A stretch of 64,000 bases of DNA, from the NCBI GenBank assembly GCA_041859945.1, contig JBFLGC010000002.1, positions 1 to 64,000 of the forward strand, in the 5' to 3' direction. Below the pieces are notes generated by a model. That model had not been told where the DNA came from. It saw only the letters and a list, made by a program, of their open reading frames with translations, and searched no databases. Each line of letters opens with the position of its first letter. Within the stretch, counting starts at the first letter, position 1. Source of the stretch: Tetragenococcus sp041859945. GTDB lineage: Bacteria > Bacillota > Bacilli > Lactobacillales > Enterococcaceae. The translations under genes were made by a program, and so were the position numbers. Below are positions 53,165 through 62,035 of this stretch, piece after piece.

Positions 53165-54918
53165 TAATGATCCACTCCTTTCTCGATTTTTGCTTCTAAT
53201 TGTTGCTTGTCCCACATGCGTTTATACCAGCCGTCATTTGCTAGTAATTGGGCATGCGTCCCACGTTCAACGATTTGGCCTGCATCGATGACTAATATCT
53301 CTTTGGCATGCATGACACTACTCAAACGATGAGCCGCAATGATCGTGGTTTTATTATGCCTTTCTACTTTTAAATGATGCAAAATCGCCTCTTCTGTTTT
53401 AGCATCGACCGCCGATAAGGCATCATCTAAAATCAATAATTCAGGCTCAACGACCAAAGCACGGGCAATCGAGATCCGTTGTTTTTGCCCCCCCGACAAA
53501 GAAACGCCCCGCTCACCGACCATAGTATCATAGCCTTCTGGTAAAGCCTTGATGTCCTCATCGATCACAGCAATTTGTGCCGCATGCTCGACTTCAGTCT
53601 GCTCAATACGTGGTTTTGCAAAACGAATATTGTCTCTTATCGTCATTGAAAAAAGAAAGTGATCCTGCGGCACATAGCCAATGGAATGGAGTAAGGCATC
53701 CAAAGAATAATTTTTGATATTATGACCACCAAATTGTAAAGTTCCTTCATATCGATCATATTCACGCATCAATAATTTGAGCAAGGTCGTTTTCCCAGCT
53801 CCGGTTTTGCCAACCAAACCTAGCATCTCACCTTCATTTATCGTTACATGGATGTTTTCTAAAGCCGGTTTCGAACCATCGGGATACTGGAAGGAATCGA
53901 TCGCAACTTGGATCGCCCCCTTAGCCGGTTCTGTGATCGCATGGCTTTGTTCAATGATATGGGTCTTTTCATGTAATAATTCCGAAACCCGATCATAGCT
54001 GGCATTGCCCCGTTCCAATACATTGAATAGGCGGCCAATAGCAAACATCGGCCAAACAAGCATGCCGATATAACTAATGAAAGAAACCAATTGCCCAATA
54101 GTGATCACATCTTTCATGATATAGTTGGCTCCAAGGATGATCGTCAAAACGTAAGAAATCCCGATGATCAAGGTGATAAACGGATCAAATAATGAATCCA
54201 AAAAAATCACTCGGCGATTAGTTCGAATGGCATCCGTGATTTTTTCCGAGAAATCGGCAATATCTTCTTTTTCTTGACCAAATGTCTTAATCACTTTCAT
54301 CCCAGTGATACTTTCTTGCGCTTTATCATTGATATCCGAAAAGGATTGTTGCGCATCACCAAAGGCATCATGCATTTTAGCGCCTAAGACTTTTGAGGTA
54401 AGCGCTAATAAGGGTAAAGGCACAACCGCTAATAAGGTCAAGCGCCAATCCACAAATAAAACCATAGCGATGATCGTCATCGAACCGGTAATAAAAGAAT
54501 CAGCAAAAGTCAAGATCCCCGCCCCGGCTACATTTTGAATCGCATTCAAATCATTGGTGGCATGGGCCATCAAATCGCCCGTCCGATACTTTTGATAAAA
54601 TTCATGATCCATACGTGTAAAATGGTCAAAAAGGCGTCGCCGCAATTCTTTTTCAAGTCGCGCTGCCCCGCCCCAAATCTTGGTGCGCCACACATAGCGC
54701 AACAGATATTGACTGATCGCTGTTATGATCAGTCCGATGATCCAAAAAACAATAGTATCGATATGGATCGTTTTTGACGCGATCTCATCTATGATCGTAC
54801 CGATGACACGTGGTGGAATCAACTGTAAGACCGCGACCAATACCAGTGCTCCAACACCGATCAAATAATTCTTTTTTTCTTTTTTAAAAAACCAACTTAA
54901 CTTCCCAAAAATCGACAT
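53164..54918 (-). CDS. ABC exporter half-transporter (heterodimer subunit 1)
   Basis: 584 aa. Six TMs (about 15-290), ATPase domain with Walker A GKTGAGKTT, signature LSGGQKQRISIARAL and Walker B LLILDDALSAVD: the residue after the Walker B Asp is Asp instead of the catalytic Glu, as in the degenerate-site subunit of heterodimeric exporters (YfiB/LmrC, BmrC). RBS GGAGG upstream. Transcribed first, coupled to the second subunit. The substrate is unknown. Confidence 0.92.
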   Translation of the reverse strand: MSIFGKLSWFFKKEKKNYLIGVGALVLVAVLQLIPPRVIGTIIDEIASKTIHIDTIVFWIIGLIITAISQYLLRYVWRTKIWGGAARLEKELRRRLFDHFTRMDHEFYQKYRTGDLMAHATNDLNAIQNVAGAGILTFADSFITGSMTIIAMVLFVDWRLTLLAVVPLPLLALTSKVLGAKMHDAFGDAQQSFSDINDKAQESITGMKVIKTFGQEKEDIADFSEKITDAIRTNRRVIFLDSLFDPFITLIIGISYVLTIILGANYIMKDVITIGQLVSFISYIGMLVWPMFAIGRLFNVLERGNASYDRVSELLHEKTHIIEQSHAITEPAKGAIQVAIDSFQYPDGSKPALENIHVTINEGEMLGLVGKTGAGKTTLLKLLMREYDRYEGTLQFGGHNIKNYSLDALLHSIGYVPQDHFLFSMTIRDNIRFAKPRIEQTEVEHAAQIAVIDEDIKALPEGYDTMVGERGVSLSGGQKQRISIARALVVEPELLILDDALSAVDAKTEEAILHHLKVERHNKTTIIAAHRLSSVMHAKEILVIDAGQIVERGTHAQLLANDGWYKRMWDKQQLEAKIEKGVDH

Positions 54919-54970
54919 GATTTCCTCCTCATCTTACTTTCTTAAACGTTTCATGACCCCTTTCTAGACC

Positions 54971-55001
54971 AAAAAAAAACAGGCTGTGAAACCAGCCCGT
55001 T
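54971..55001 (-). terminator. Terminator of yneF gene
   Basis: On the - strand AACGGGCT pairs with AGCCTGTT (one mismatch) and at least ten T follow. Confidence 0.8.
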
Positions 55002-55010
55002 ATTGTCCAA

Positions 55011-55232
55011 TCAGTCCTTCGATTGATTTTTCATTTGTTGCATCATTTGGCGTATCTTCTTTTCAGAAGGCTTTTGCCCCATCGACATCATCATGGTCCG
55101 CAACATATCCTCATTAACGGGAGGATTTTTCTTTAAATAATCTTGCATATATTTACGTGCTAAAAAGAAGCCACCGATTGCCCCTACTACTAAAGCGATC
55201 ACTGCAATCAAAACAACGATTCCTGTATTCAT
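55011..55232 (-). CDS. yneF: YneF family (UPF0154) membrane protein
   Basis: 73 aa. One N-terminal membrane helix (about 4-26: VVLIAVIALVVGAIGGFFLA) then the conserved RKYMQDYLKKNPPVNEDMLR and MMMSMGQKPSEKKIRQMM segments of the family. The function is unknown, though it is widespread in Firmicutes. AGGAGG precedes the ATG. Confidence 0.92.
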   Translation of the reverse strand: MNTGIVVLIAVIALVVGAIGGFFLARKYMQDYLKKNPPVNEDMLRTMMMSMGQKPSEKKIRQMMQQMKNQSKD

Positions 55233-55336
55233 CTTAAAATTCCTCCTTTCTAACTAATCTCACTGATTAATTTTACTAGATAAAATCAAAAAAAGAAAGA
55301 GAAATATTAAATTATTTGAATAAATCCTATTCCTTG

Positions 55337-55425
55337 GTTACAATTCAAAGTCGACTTTAGGCTAACGCTACACTTTCACGTTGTATCTGCTATAAAAATG
55401 ACTTAAACCTGCAATTATTTAAGTA
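55337..55425. mobile_element. Element A remnant
   Basis: GTTACAATTCAAAGTCGACTT at the left, then AACGCTACACT, and a TATCTGCTAT block like the left arm of the long copies. The right end is degraded (GCAATTATTTAAGTA resembles 31104-31124). The limit on the right is uncertain. Confidence 0.5.
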
Positions 55426-55466
55426 TAAGCGTGTATTCATCATCCATACTTTGCTTTTTTTATGAC

Positions 55467-56384
55467 TTATCCGATCGATACTCCCAATAGCAACAACAAA
55501 ATCGTCATTAAAGGCAAGCTGATCAAAAAACTAAGCGATGAGCCAAAACCAACCGTTTCTGCTTTGACCCCCGCCGTGACTGAATTGATCACACCAAACA
55601 GAGGGATGGGAGTGACTGCCATCAAGCACAGAACGATTTTGGGTAAAGGCGGGATCGGTAATAGAGCCAAAAAAACGACAAAGGCTAGGCCGATCCCATA
55701 GCGAAATCCAAACAACTTGAACACATCTTTACGATTTTTCGCTGGTAGATAGAGATCCAAAAAGAGACCGATCATAAACATCGACAAAAAGACATTGGCA
55801 TCAGCTATTGGCTGTAATATTTCTAATAAACCATTTGGCAGAGTAATCGACAAACTACGTAAGACTAACATGATGATGTAAGCTGTGAATGCTGGTGAAA
55901 GAAATAATTGCCGCAAAATTTTTTTAGGAGAAAAAGACGTCGTACTACCGACAAAACGATCCGTGACTACTTTTGTGCCTCCTGCTAACATGAGGCTATT
56001 GCCCAAATCAAACATGGAGATAAAGGGAACGGCTTGCGGTAAAAAACTTTGGATAAAGGGCAAGGCAAAATTGCCGATATTAAATCCTGAGGCGCAGTAA
56101 AGAAAAAATTGTTGTTGGGCGTTACCGTCTTTTTTTGAAAATAGATGGACTAAAAATAATTGTAAAAAAGTCCAAACTAAGGCAATTACTATAAATAGCA
56201 ATAAACCTGCCGATAGATCCATATGCGCAAAATTGACAATGATCACCGCAGGCAAGGTGACATTTACGATCACCACTGAAAGAGTATTTCCATCAGCCTT
56301 TGATAATATATTCAAACGTTTTAAAAAGTAACCCAAAAGAATGATTATCATTAAACCTATGGCGTGTATCAAAATTTCTATCAT
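55467..56384 (-). CDS. AEC family transporter (second copy in window)
   Basis: 305 aa with about ten hydrophobic segments. MIEILIHAIGLMIIILLGYFLKRLNILSK and VNVTLPAVIIVNF match the first AEC repeat, and LMAVTPIPLFGVINSV the second. It is only distantly like the carrier at 26711-27652. Organic anion or amino acid derivative transport is likely; the substrate is unknown. It follows the tyrS terminator. Confidence 0.85.
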   Translation of the reverse strand: MIEILIHAIGLMIIILLGYFLKRLNILSKADGNTLSVVIVNVTLPAVIIVNFAHMDLSAGLLLFIVIALVWTFLQLFLVHLFSKKDGNAQQQFFLYCASGFNIGNFALPFIQSFLPQAVPFISMFDLGNSLMLAGGTKVVTDRFVGSTTSFSPKKILRQLFLSPAFTAYIIMLVLRSLSITLPNGLLEILQPIADANVFLSMFMIGLFLDLYLPAKNRKDVFKLFGFRYGIGLAFVVFLALLPIPPLPKIVLCLMAVTPIPLFGVINSVTAGVKAETVGFGSSLSFLISLPLMTILLLLLGVSIG

Positions 56385-56409
56385 GGCTGTTTCCTTCTTT
56401 TACTCTTGA

Positions 56410-56437
56410 AAAAGAGGCTGTAGACACAGCCTCTTTT
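56410..56437. terminator. Terminator of tyrS
   Basis: AAAAGAGGCTG (56410-56420) pairs with CAGCCTCTTTT (56427-56437), 3 nt downstream of the tyrS stop on the - strand. Confidence 0.88.
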
Positions 56438-56440
56438 AAG

Positions 56441-57703
56441 TTAAAATTGTAATAAGAAATATTTTTTCTTGCCACGGCGTACAACCGTCGTCAATCCTTC
56501 GATTTTATCACTTTCTTGTAATTCATAAGTCAAGTCTTGAATTCGTTCACCGTTTAGATAGATGGCACCATTTTGGATATCTTCTCTGGCTTGGCGTTTT
56601 GAAGATTCTATAGTAGCAGAAACGAGAAGATCGACCAAGGTTCCCCTATCTTCTGCGGTCACTTGATAACTTGGAACACCTTTGAACCCTAAAGAAATGT
56701 CTGCTGCTGAAAGATCTTTGATCGCCCCGCTAAAGAGTGCTTCTGATATCCGTACCGCTTGTTCATAAGCTTTTTCTCCATGAACCAAGGTGGTGACTTC
56801 TTTGGCCAAAGCTTTTTGAGCCAGTCTTGTTTCGGGTGCTTTAACAAATTCAGCTTCAATTTCCGCAATTTCATCTAATGATAAGAAGGTGAAATATTTC
56901 ATAAATTTGATAACATCGCGGTCATCCGTGTTATACCAAAATTGATAAAATTCATAAGGTGTGGTCTTGTCCGCATCGAGCCAAACTGCATTTCCTTCAG
57001 TCTTCCCGAATTTCGTACCATCCGCTTTCGTGATAAGTGGCATCGTCAAACCAAATCCTTGGACATCTTTTTCACGGCGTAGCAATTCGATCCCTGATGT
57101 GATATTGCCCCATTGGTCACTACCACCTAGTTGTAATAGACAGCCATATTTCTCATAAAGTTTCAAAAAATCATAGGCTTGTAATAGTTGGTAAGCAAAC
57201 TCAGTATAGGAGATCCCAGAAACGATCCGTCGTTTGACACTTTCTTTACTCATCATGTAGTTAATAGTGAAATTTTTGCCCACATCACGCAAGAAATCGA
57301 TCATCGTCATGCTGCCTAGCCAATCATAATTATTAGCAAGGATCGCGGGATTTTTTTCATCATCGAAATCGATAAAACGGGATAATTGGTCCTTGATAGA
57401 TTGCGACCACCCCTTTACAGTATCTGCTGTATTTAATTGACGTTCTTGATCTTTAAATGACGGGTCTCCGATCATCCCAGTCGCACCACCAACTAAGGCA
57501 ATCGGCACATGACCATTTTGCTGAAAACGTCGCAAAGTCAAAATCGGTAACAGATGTCCGATATGCAAACTATCGGCTGTAGGATCAAAACCTACATATA
57601 ATTTAACCGATTCCTTATTCAATTGTTTTTCTAATGCTGCTTCATCAGTCGTTTGATGAACCAACCCCCGTGCTTTTAATTCTTGAAAAAAATCTAAACT
57701 CAC
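56441..57703 (-). CDS. tyrS: Tyrosyl-tRNA synthetase
   Basis: 420 aa, class I TyrRS. YVGFDPTADSLHIGHLLPILTLRRFQ contains HIGH (about 45-48); the KMSKS-type signature is KFGKT (about 231-235). A C-terminal S4 RNA-binding domain (about 350-420) recognises tRNA-Tyr. GTG start with AAGGAGG upstream. No T-box core is found upstream, so it differs from glyQS in regulation. Confidence 0.96.
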   Translation of the reverse strand: MSLDFFQELKARGLVHQTTDEAALEKQLNKESVKLYVGFDPTADSLHIGHLLPILTLRRFQQNGHVPIALVGGATGMIGDPSFKDQERQLNTADTVKGWSQSIKDQLSRFIDFDDEKNPAILANNYDWLGSMTMIDFLRDVGKNFTINYMMSKESVKRRIVSGISYTEFAYQLLQAYDFLKLYEKYGCLLQLGGSDQWGNITSGIELLRREKDVQGFGLTMPLITKADGTKFGKTEGNAVWLDADKTTPYEFYQFWYNTDDRDVIKFMKYFTFLSLDEIAEIEAEFVKAPETRLAQKALAKEVTTLVHGEKAYEQAVRISEALFSGAIKDLSAADISLGFKGVPSYQVTAEDRGTLVDLLVSATIESSKRQAREDIQNGAIYLNGERIQDLTYELQESDKIEGLTTVVRRGKKKYFLLQF

Positions 57704-57844
57704 TTTTCTTCCTCCTTATGTAAGGTAAAAAGATTTCCTCTTTACCATTTTCCTATTGATTGTATATTCCTTTCCATATTAACTGAAAGCAAACAAAATA
57801 TAAAGGGTTCTCTTCAAAATTTTTAAGATTTAAAATTACATGTG

Positions 57845-58274
57845 ATTACAGTTCACAGCTGAACTTGAACGCTACACTACAAAATAGACTCGCTTAAAGC
57901 TCCATGGAACCGTCGTGAGCTTATGGATTGACTTTCAACCTTCAAACGCTCAGCAACCCTAAAGGAGCCAAAGTAGATCATTCCCATTGGCTCTCTACTT
58001 ACGATAACTTCGCAGTTGTATTTGTTCTGTTTTGCTCAACCGTCCTGTCATATGCCCTTTCTTTTTAAAAGTAGAATCACTGTACGCTGTCATGTGTCCT
58101 TTCTTTTTAAAGGTAGGTTTACTATTAAATTTTAAAATTCTATTGACTTGTGTAACAAGGCAGAGGAGATGATGGATAATGCCTACTTACTACTCTCAGT
58201 TGCTATCTTTATCAGTAAATTTAGCCGTGTCAATCCCGACCTTGATCTGATCCATTTGAGCCGTAAATTGTAAC
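57845..58274. mobile_element. Element A, 430-bp copy in inverse orientation with tandem repeats
   Basis: Ends ATTACAGTTCACAGC (57845) and GCCGTAAATTGTAAC (ending 58274). The segment GGAACCGTCGTGAGC...TTCAAACGCTCAGCAACC is the reverse complement of the right arm of the copy at 9483-9973, so this copy is inverted. A 42-bp tandem repeat (58045-58128) is inserted in its interior. It fills most of the 680-bp gap between tyrS and the PBP gene. Confidence 0.65.
58045..58128. repeat. Tandem repeat, two 42-bp units
   Basis: Unit 1 58045-58086, unit 2 58087-58128, each starting CTGTCAT and containing CCTTTCTTTTTAAA. The same unit, in the same 42-bp period, lies inside the element A copy at 31056-31430. 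Confidence 0.75.
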
Positions 58275-58343
58275 TACTCATTATCAATTTTTTTATAATT
58301 TTTGACATGAAAAAAAGGAATCCTATCCAAGACAGTGATTTTT

Positions 58344-58352
58344 TGTTATAAT
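58344..58352 (+). promoter_or_regulatory. Extended -10 promoter of the PBP gene
   Basis: TGT then TATAAT (58347-58352), 35 nt upstream of the start. A TTGACA at 58302-58307 is too far upstream to pair with it. Confidence 0.45.
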
Positions 58353-58386
58353 CATAAAGAATTGAAAGAAAATTGAGGTGACTATT

Positions 58387-60810
58387 TTGTCGCAAAACGA
58401 TAAAAAAAGAAATGAACGTAATTCTTTCTGGTTTTATTTCAATGTGTTCTTACGGGTCTTCCACTCGTTATTTCTTTTTATTGTAGTTCTCTTGATTCTT
58501 GGTGGTTCCTTAGCGTTAGGAATCGGCATCGGTTATTCTGCCTCTTTAGTAGAGGATACAGAGCCACCGACCAAAGAAGAATTACAACAAGAGTTAGGAG
58601 ACTTCTCACAGACTTCCAAGTTGGTCTATAATGACGGGCAAAAAATTGCTACGATCCAATCAGATCTATTACGTACCAGTATAGCTTCTGATAAAATTTC
58701 TGATTTACTAAAAAAAGCCGTTGTTGCTACAGAAGATGAAAACTTCTATAAACACAAGGGTGTCGTTCCCAAAGCTGTCGTGCGGGCCCTTATTTCAGAG
58801 GTGACCGGGATCGGCTCTAGTGGCGGATCGACTTTGACTCAGCAATTAGTCAAACAACAGATTTTGTCTAACGAAACGACCTTTAAGCGTAAAGCCAATG
58901 AAATGATGTTGGCTATGGAAGTAGAACGTAACTTCAGTAAAGATGAAATCATCACTTTGTATTTGAATGTCTCCCCTTTTGGACGCAACAATCGGGGTGA
59001 AAACATTGCCGGTGTCCAACAAGCCGCGCAAGGCATCTTTGGTGTGAACGCTGATGAAGTGACGCTACCACAGGCGGCTTTTATTGCCGGTCTGCCACAA
59101 AGTCCGATCATTTACAATCCTTACACCAATACTGGCGACTTTCAAGAAAATCTTGAAGATGGCTTACAGCGTAAAGACTATGTATTATTCAGCATGTATC
59201 GCAATCATGACATCTCTAAAGAAGAATATGAGGAGTCCAAAGCTTACGATCTAACCCAAGATTTTAAACCAAAAGAAGAAAAAGCCAAAGATGACAAGGG
59301 CTTTCTTTATTATAAGGTCATGGACGATGCTATCGAAATCGTTGCTAAAAAACTAGCGGATGCCGATAAGATTTCTGAAGAAAAATACGCAGAAGAAGAC
59401 ACCTATACCAAATATCAGCAAATGGCTCAACAAAAACTGGCCAATGGCGGCTATACGATCCAATCAACGATCGATAAGACGATCTATGACGCTATGCAAA
59501 AAGCGGTCAGAGATTATGGCTATATGCTCGACAATTACGGTAACGCGCAAATAGAAGTCGGCAATGTCTTGATGGATAATACAACCGGAAAAATATTAGG
59601 CTTTATTGGTGGCCGTGATTATAGCACCAATCAATACAACCATGCCTTTAGCTCCAGTCGCCAAGCCGGTTCGGCGATCAAACCAGTTTTGGTCTACGCA
59701 CCAGCGATAGACCAAGGTCTTATAGGCAGTGAGTCGCGTGTCTCTGATTATCCAACTACCTGGAGCCAAGGTGAAAATGCTGGCGATCCAATCGTCAATG
59801 CGACCAACAGAGGGACCAATACCTTCATGACTGTCCGTGAATCCTTGCAACATTCTAGTAATATAGCCGCCAATCACATCTATCAAAAAACGTTGACGGA
59901 TATGAATTCACAAACCTTCGTTTATGACAACTATTTGAAAAAAATGAATTATCCTAATACACCGATCTGGCAATATCCCGCTGCTTCTTCAGGGGTCGCT
60001 GAAGTGACAACATTGACAGAAACAAATGGCTTTCAAACTTTGGCAAATGGCGGCGTCTATCAAGAAGGCTATTTGATCGAATCGATCACTGATTCGCAAG
60101 GAAATGAATACTATAGGCACGAAGAAAAGCCAGTTGAAGTTTACTCAAAAGCAACTGCTTCGATCATGAATAATCTGATGCGCAGTGTCCTGACTGCTGG
60201 TTATACCAGTTCTTATCTTTCGGTCTTAAATTCATTAGATTGGAATTTAGGTAATGCTGATTGGGTCGGTAAAACCGGGACGACCGATGATTATGTCGAT
60301 TCTTGGCTGATCGTTTCCAATCCCAACATAACGCTTAGTAGTTGGTCGGGACGCGAAGACAATAAATCCACGGATTCAGGAGCCGGTGAACGTTCTGCTT
60401 ACTATCTTGCTTATCTGACCAATGCTATCTATCAAGCGAAACCTGACTTGATCGATACAAGTGCACGCTTTACCATCGATAGTAGCGTCAATGCGGCTGA
60501 AGTCGCTAAATATACAGGGACAAAACCTGGTGGAACAATGACTGTCAATAACACTACTTTCAATGTGCCAACTGATACGACCACGTCCTATTGGGCAAAA
60601 GGAGGCCCTGCTACCACGAGCTTTAAATTTGGTATCGGTGGAACAGATGCTAATTATACCGATTACTGGAAGAAAGTGATCCCTAAGCCCAAAACAACAA
60701 CTACGAAAAAGTCAACCGACACCAAAAAAGAAACGGATAAAGCTGACGACAATAGTGATAAAGATACTGCAGACAAGGACACTACTGATAAAGAAGCTGA
60801 TGATGAATGA
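58387..60810 (+). CDS. Class A penicillin-binding protein (PBP1B type)
   Basis: 807 aa. Short basic cytoplasmic N-terminus, one TM (about 22-48), transglycosylase GT51 domain with VVATEDENFYKHKG (catalytic Glu), GGSTLTQQLVKQQ and RNNRGENIAGVQQAAQ, then a transpeptidase with SAIK (in SRQAGSAIKPVL), SSN and GKTGTTDDY. The tail (about 760-807) is rich in Thr, Lys and Asp, low complexity. Builds and crosslinks peptidoglycan. The start is TTG 58387 with GAGGTGA 5 nt upstream; a GTG at 58378 overlaps that RBS. It lies beside ccpA as in E. faecalis. Confidence 0.93.
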   Translation: MSQNDKKRNERNSFWFYFNVFLRVFHSLFLFIVVLLILGGSLALGIGIGYSASLVEDTEPPTKEELQQELGDFSQTSKLVYNDGQKIATIQSDLLRTSIASDKISDLLKKAVVATEDENFYKHKGVVPKAVVRALISEVTGIGSSGGSTLTQQLVKQQILSNETTFKRKANEMMLAMEVERNFSKDEIITLYLNVSPFGRNNRGENIAGVQQAAQGIFGVNADEVTLPQAAFIAGLPQSPIIYNPYTNTGDFQENLEDGLQRKDYVLFSMYRNHDISKEEYEESKAYDLTQDFKPKEEKAKDDKGFLYYKVMDDAIEIVAKKLADADKISEEKYAEEDTYTKYQQMAQQKLANGGYTIQSTIDKTIYDAMQKAVRDYGYMLDNYGNAQIEVGNVLMDNTTGKILGFIGGRDYSTNQYNHAFSSSRQAGSAIKPVLVYAPAIDQGLIGSESRVSDYPTTWSQGENAGDPIVNATNRGTNTFMTVRESLQHSSNIAANHIYQKTLTDMNSQTFVYDNYLKKMNYPNTPIWQYPAASSGVAEVTTLTETNGFQTLANGGVYQEGYLIESITDSQGNEYYRHEEKPVEVYSKATASIMNNLMRSVLTAGYTSSYLSVLNSLDWNLGNADWVGKTGTTDDYVDSWLIVSNPNITLSSWSGREDNKSTDSGAGERSAYYLAYLTNAIYQAKPDLIDTSARFTIDSSVNAAEVAKYTGTKPGGTMTVNNTTFNVPTDTTTSYWAKGGPATTSFKFGIGGTDANYTDYWKKVIPKPKTTTTKKSTDTKKETDKADDNSDKDTADKDTTDKEADDE

Positions 60811-60813
60811 CAA

Positions 60814-60846
60814 AGACCCTCTCAACTTAAAAAATTGAGAGGGTCT
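60814..60846. terminator. Bidirectional terminator between PBP gene and ccpA
   Basis: AGACCCTCTCAA pairs with TTGAGAGGGTCT around a 9-nt loop (60815-60846). Confidence 0.88.
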
Positions 60847-60852
60847 CTTCTA

Positions 60853-61854
60853 TTATTTAGTAGAACCTTTTTCGATGATATTATGCGGTAAGATGATCGT
60901 CTTTTCTTCGACATCTTCCTTGTTCATCATCTTAGTCAACAGACGCATCGCAACAGCACCAAGATCATATAATGGTTGGGAGACAGTTGACAATTTTGGA
61001 CGAGCAACATCTGTCAGCAATGAATTGTTGCTCGTGATGATTTCGAAGTCTTCAGGTACTTTAACGCCACGATCTAATAAACCATCTAGGATACCGATAG
61101 CCAATTCATCATCAGCCACAACAGCAGCATCAGCACCACTGTTCATGATGCGTTCAACCAGATTCAAACCATCTTTAAAACTGTAAGGAGCTTCAAAAAT
61201 CAAGCCTTCACTATATTCCAAATTATTTTCTGCCAATGCTTCTTTGTAGCCATTCAAGCGATTTTGGCCATTGATTGGATTGATCAAAGCCCCGCTAACA
61301 AAAGCGATTTTTTGGCGACCATTTTTAGCCAATAATTCAGCAGCTTCTTTGGTTGCTTGTTGATAATCGATATTGACACTACCTACTTGATCGTCTGGAT
61401 CGATGGAACCAGCTAAAACGACTGGCGTTTTGGAGCGAGAAAATTCGCCACGGATCTCATCTGTGATATGATGCCCCATGAAAATGACGCCATCTACTTG
61501 TTTTGCCAATAAATTGTTCAACACATTGACTTCTTTCATGGCATCGCCATCAGAGTTCGCTAAAATGATATTATATTTATACATAGTAGCAACATCATCA
61601 ATCCCACGAGCCAAAGAGGCAAAAAACATATTGCTAACATCAGGAATGATGACCCCTACTGTCGTTGTTTTTTTGCTGGCAAGTCCACGAGCAACGGCGT
61701 TAGGACGATAATCCAAACGGTCGATGACTTCCAAGACCTTCTTACGTGTTGTTGGTTTGACATTAGGGTTGCCATTGACGACCCGAGATACCGTTGCCAT
61801 AGAAACATTTGCTTCCCGAGCAACATCATAAATTGTAATTGTTTGTTTTTCCAT
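60853..61854 (-). CDS. ccpA: Catabolite control protein A
   Basis: 333 aa LacI/GalR family. HTH TIYDVAREANVSMATVSRVVNG (about 5-26), hinge helix NAVARGLASKKT, then a periplasmic-binding-like core. Length, hinge and the pepQ neighbourhood identify CcpA, which with HPr-Ser46-P binds cre sites to repress or activate carbon genes. A partial cre-like site overlaps its own -35 region. Confidence 0.96.
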   Translation of the reverse strand: MEKQTITIYDVAREANVSMATVSRVVNGNPNVKPTTRKKVLEVIDRLDYRPNAVARGLASKKTTTVGVIIPDVSNMFFASLARGIDDVATMYKYNIILANSDGDAMKEVNVLNNLLAKQVDGVIFMGHHITDEIRGEFSRSKTPVVLAGSIDPDDQVGSVNIDYQQATKEAAELLAKNGRQKIAFVSGALINPINGQNRLNGYKEALAENNLEYSEGLIFEAPYSFKDGLNLVERIMNSGADAAVVADDELAIGILDGLLDRGVKVPEDFEIITSNNSLLTDVARPKLSTVSQPLYDLGAVAMRLLTKMMNKEDVEEKTIILPHNIIEKGSTK

Positions 61855-61908
61855 ATGCTACTTCTCCTATCTTTTGTTTTCTGAAAATCTTATTTACATT
61901 TCTTAATT

Positions 61909-61946
61909 AGAATAGCAAACTTTTCTATAAATTGCAACCGTTTTAG
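61909..61946 (-). promoter_or_regulatory. ccpA promoter with partial cre-like site
   Basis: On the - strand TTGCAA, 17-nt spacer, TATTCT (end near 61909) form the promoter. CTAAAACGGTTGCA (61946-61933) matches the inner part of the cre consensus (A.CG.T..CA) but not its first TG, and overlaps the -35. Autoregulation is plausible, unproven. Confidence 0.45.
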
Positions 61947-62035
61947 TTTCATTTTCATGAAAATATTCAATTTTAACCCAAATTTATGAATTTCGTGCTA
62001 AAATGGACCTATGAATAAAGGAAGAAGGTAGCAAA

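Noticed and set aside
57704..57844. T-box leader for tyrS
   Set aside because: No GGGTGGNACCGCG-like core or terminator/antiterminator pair was found in the 140 bp before the start.
58045..58128. CRISPR array
   Set aside because: Two directly adjacent 42-bp units without unique spacers and no cas genes; it is a simple tandem repeat.
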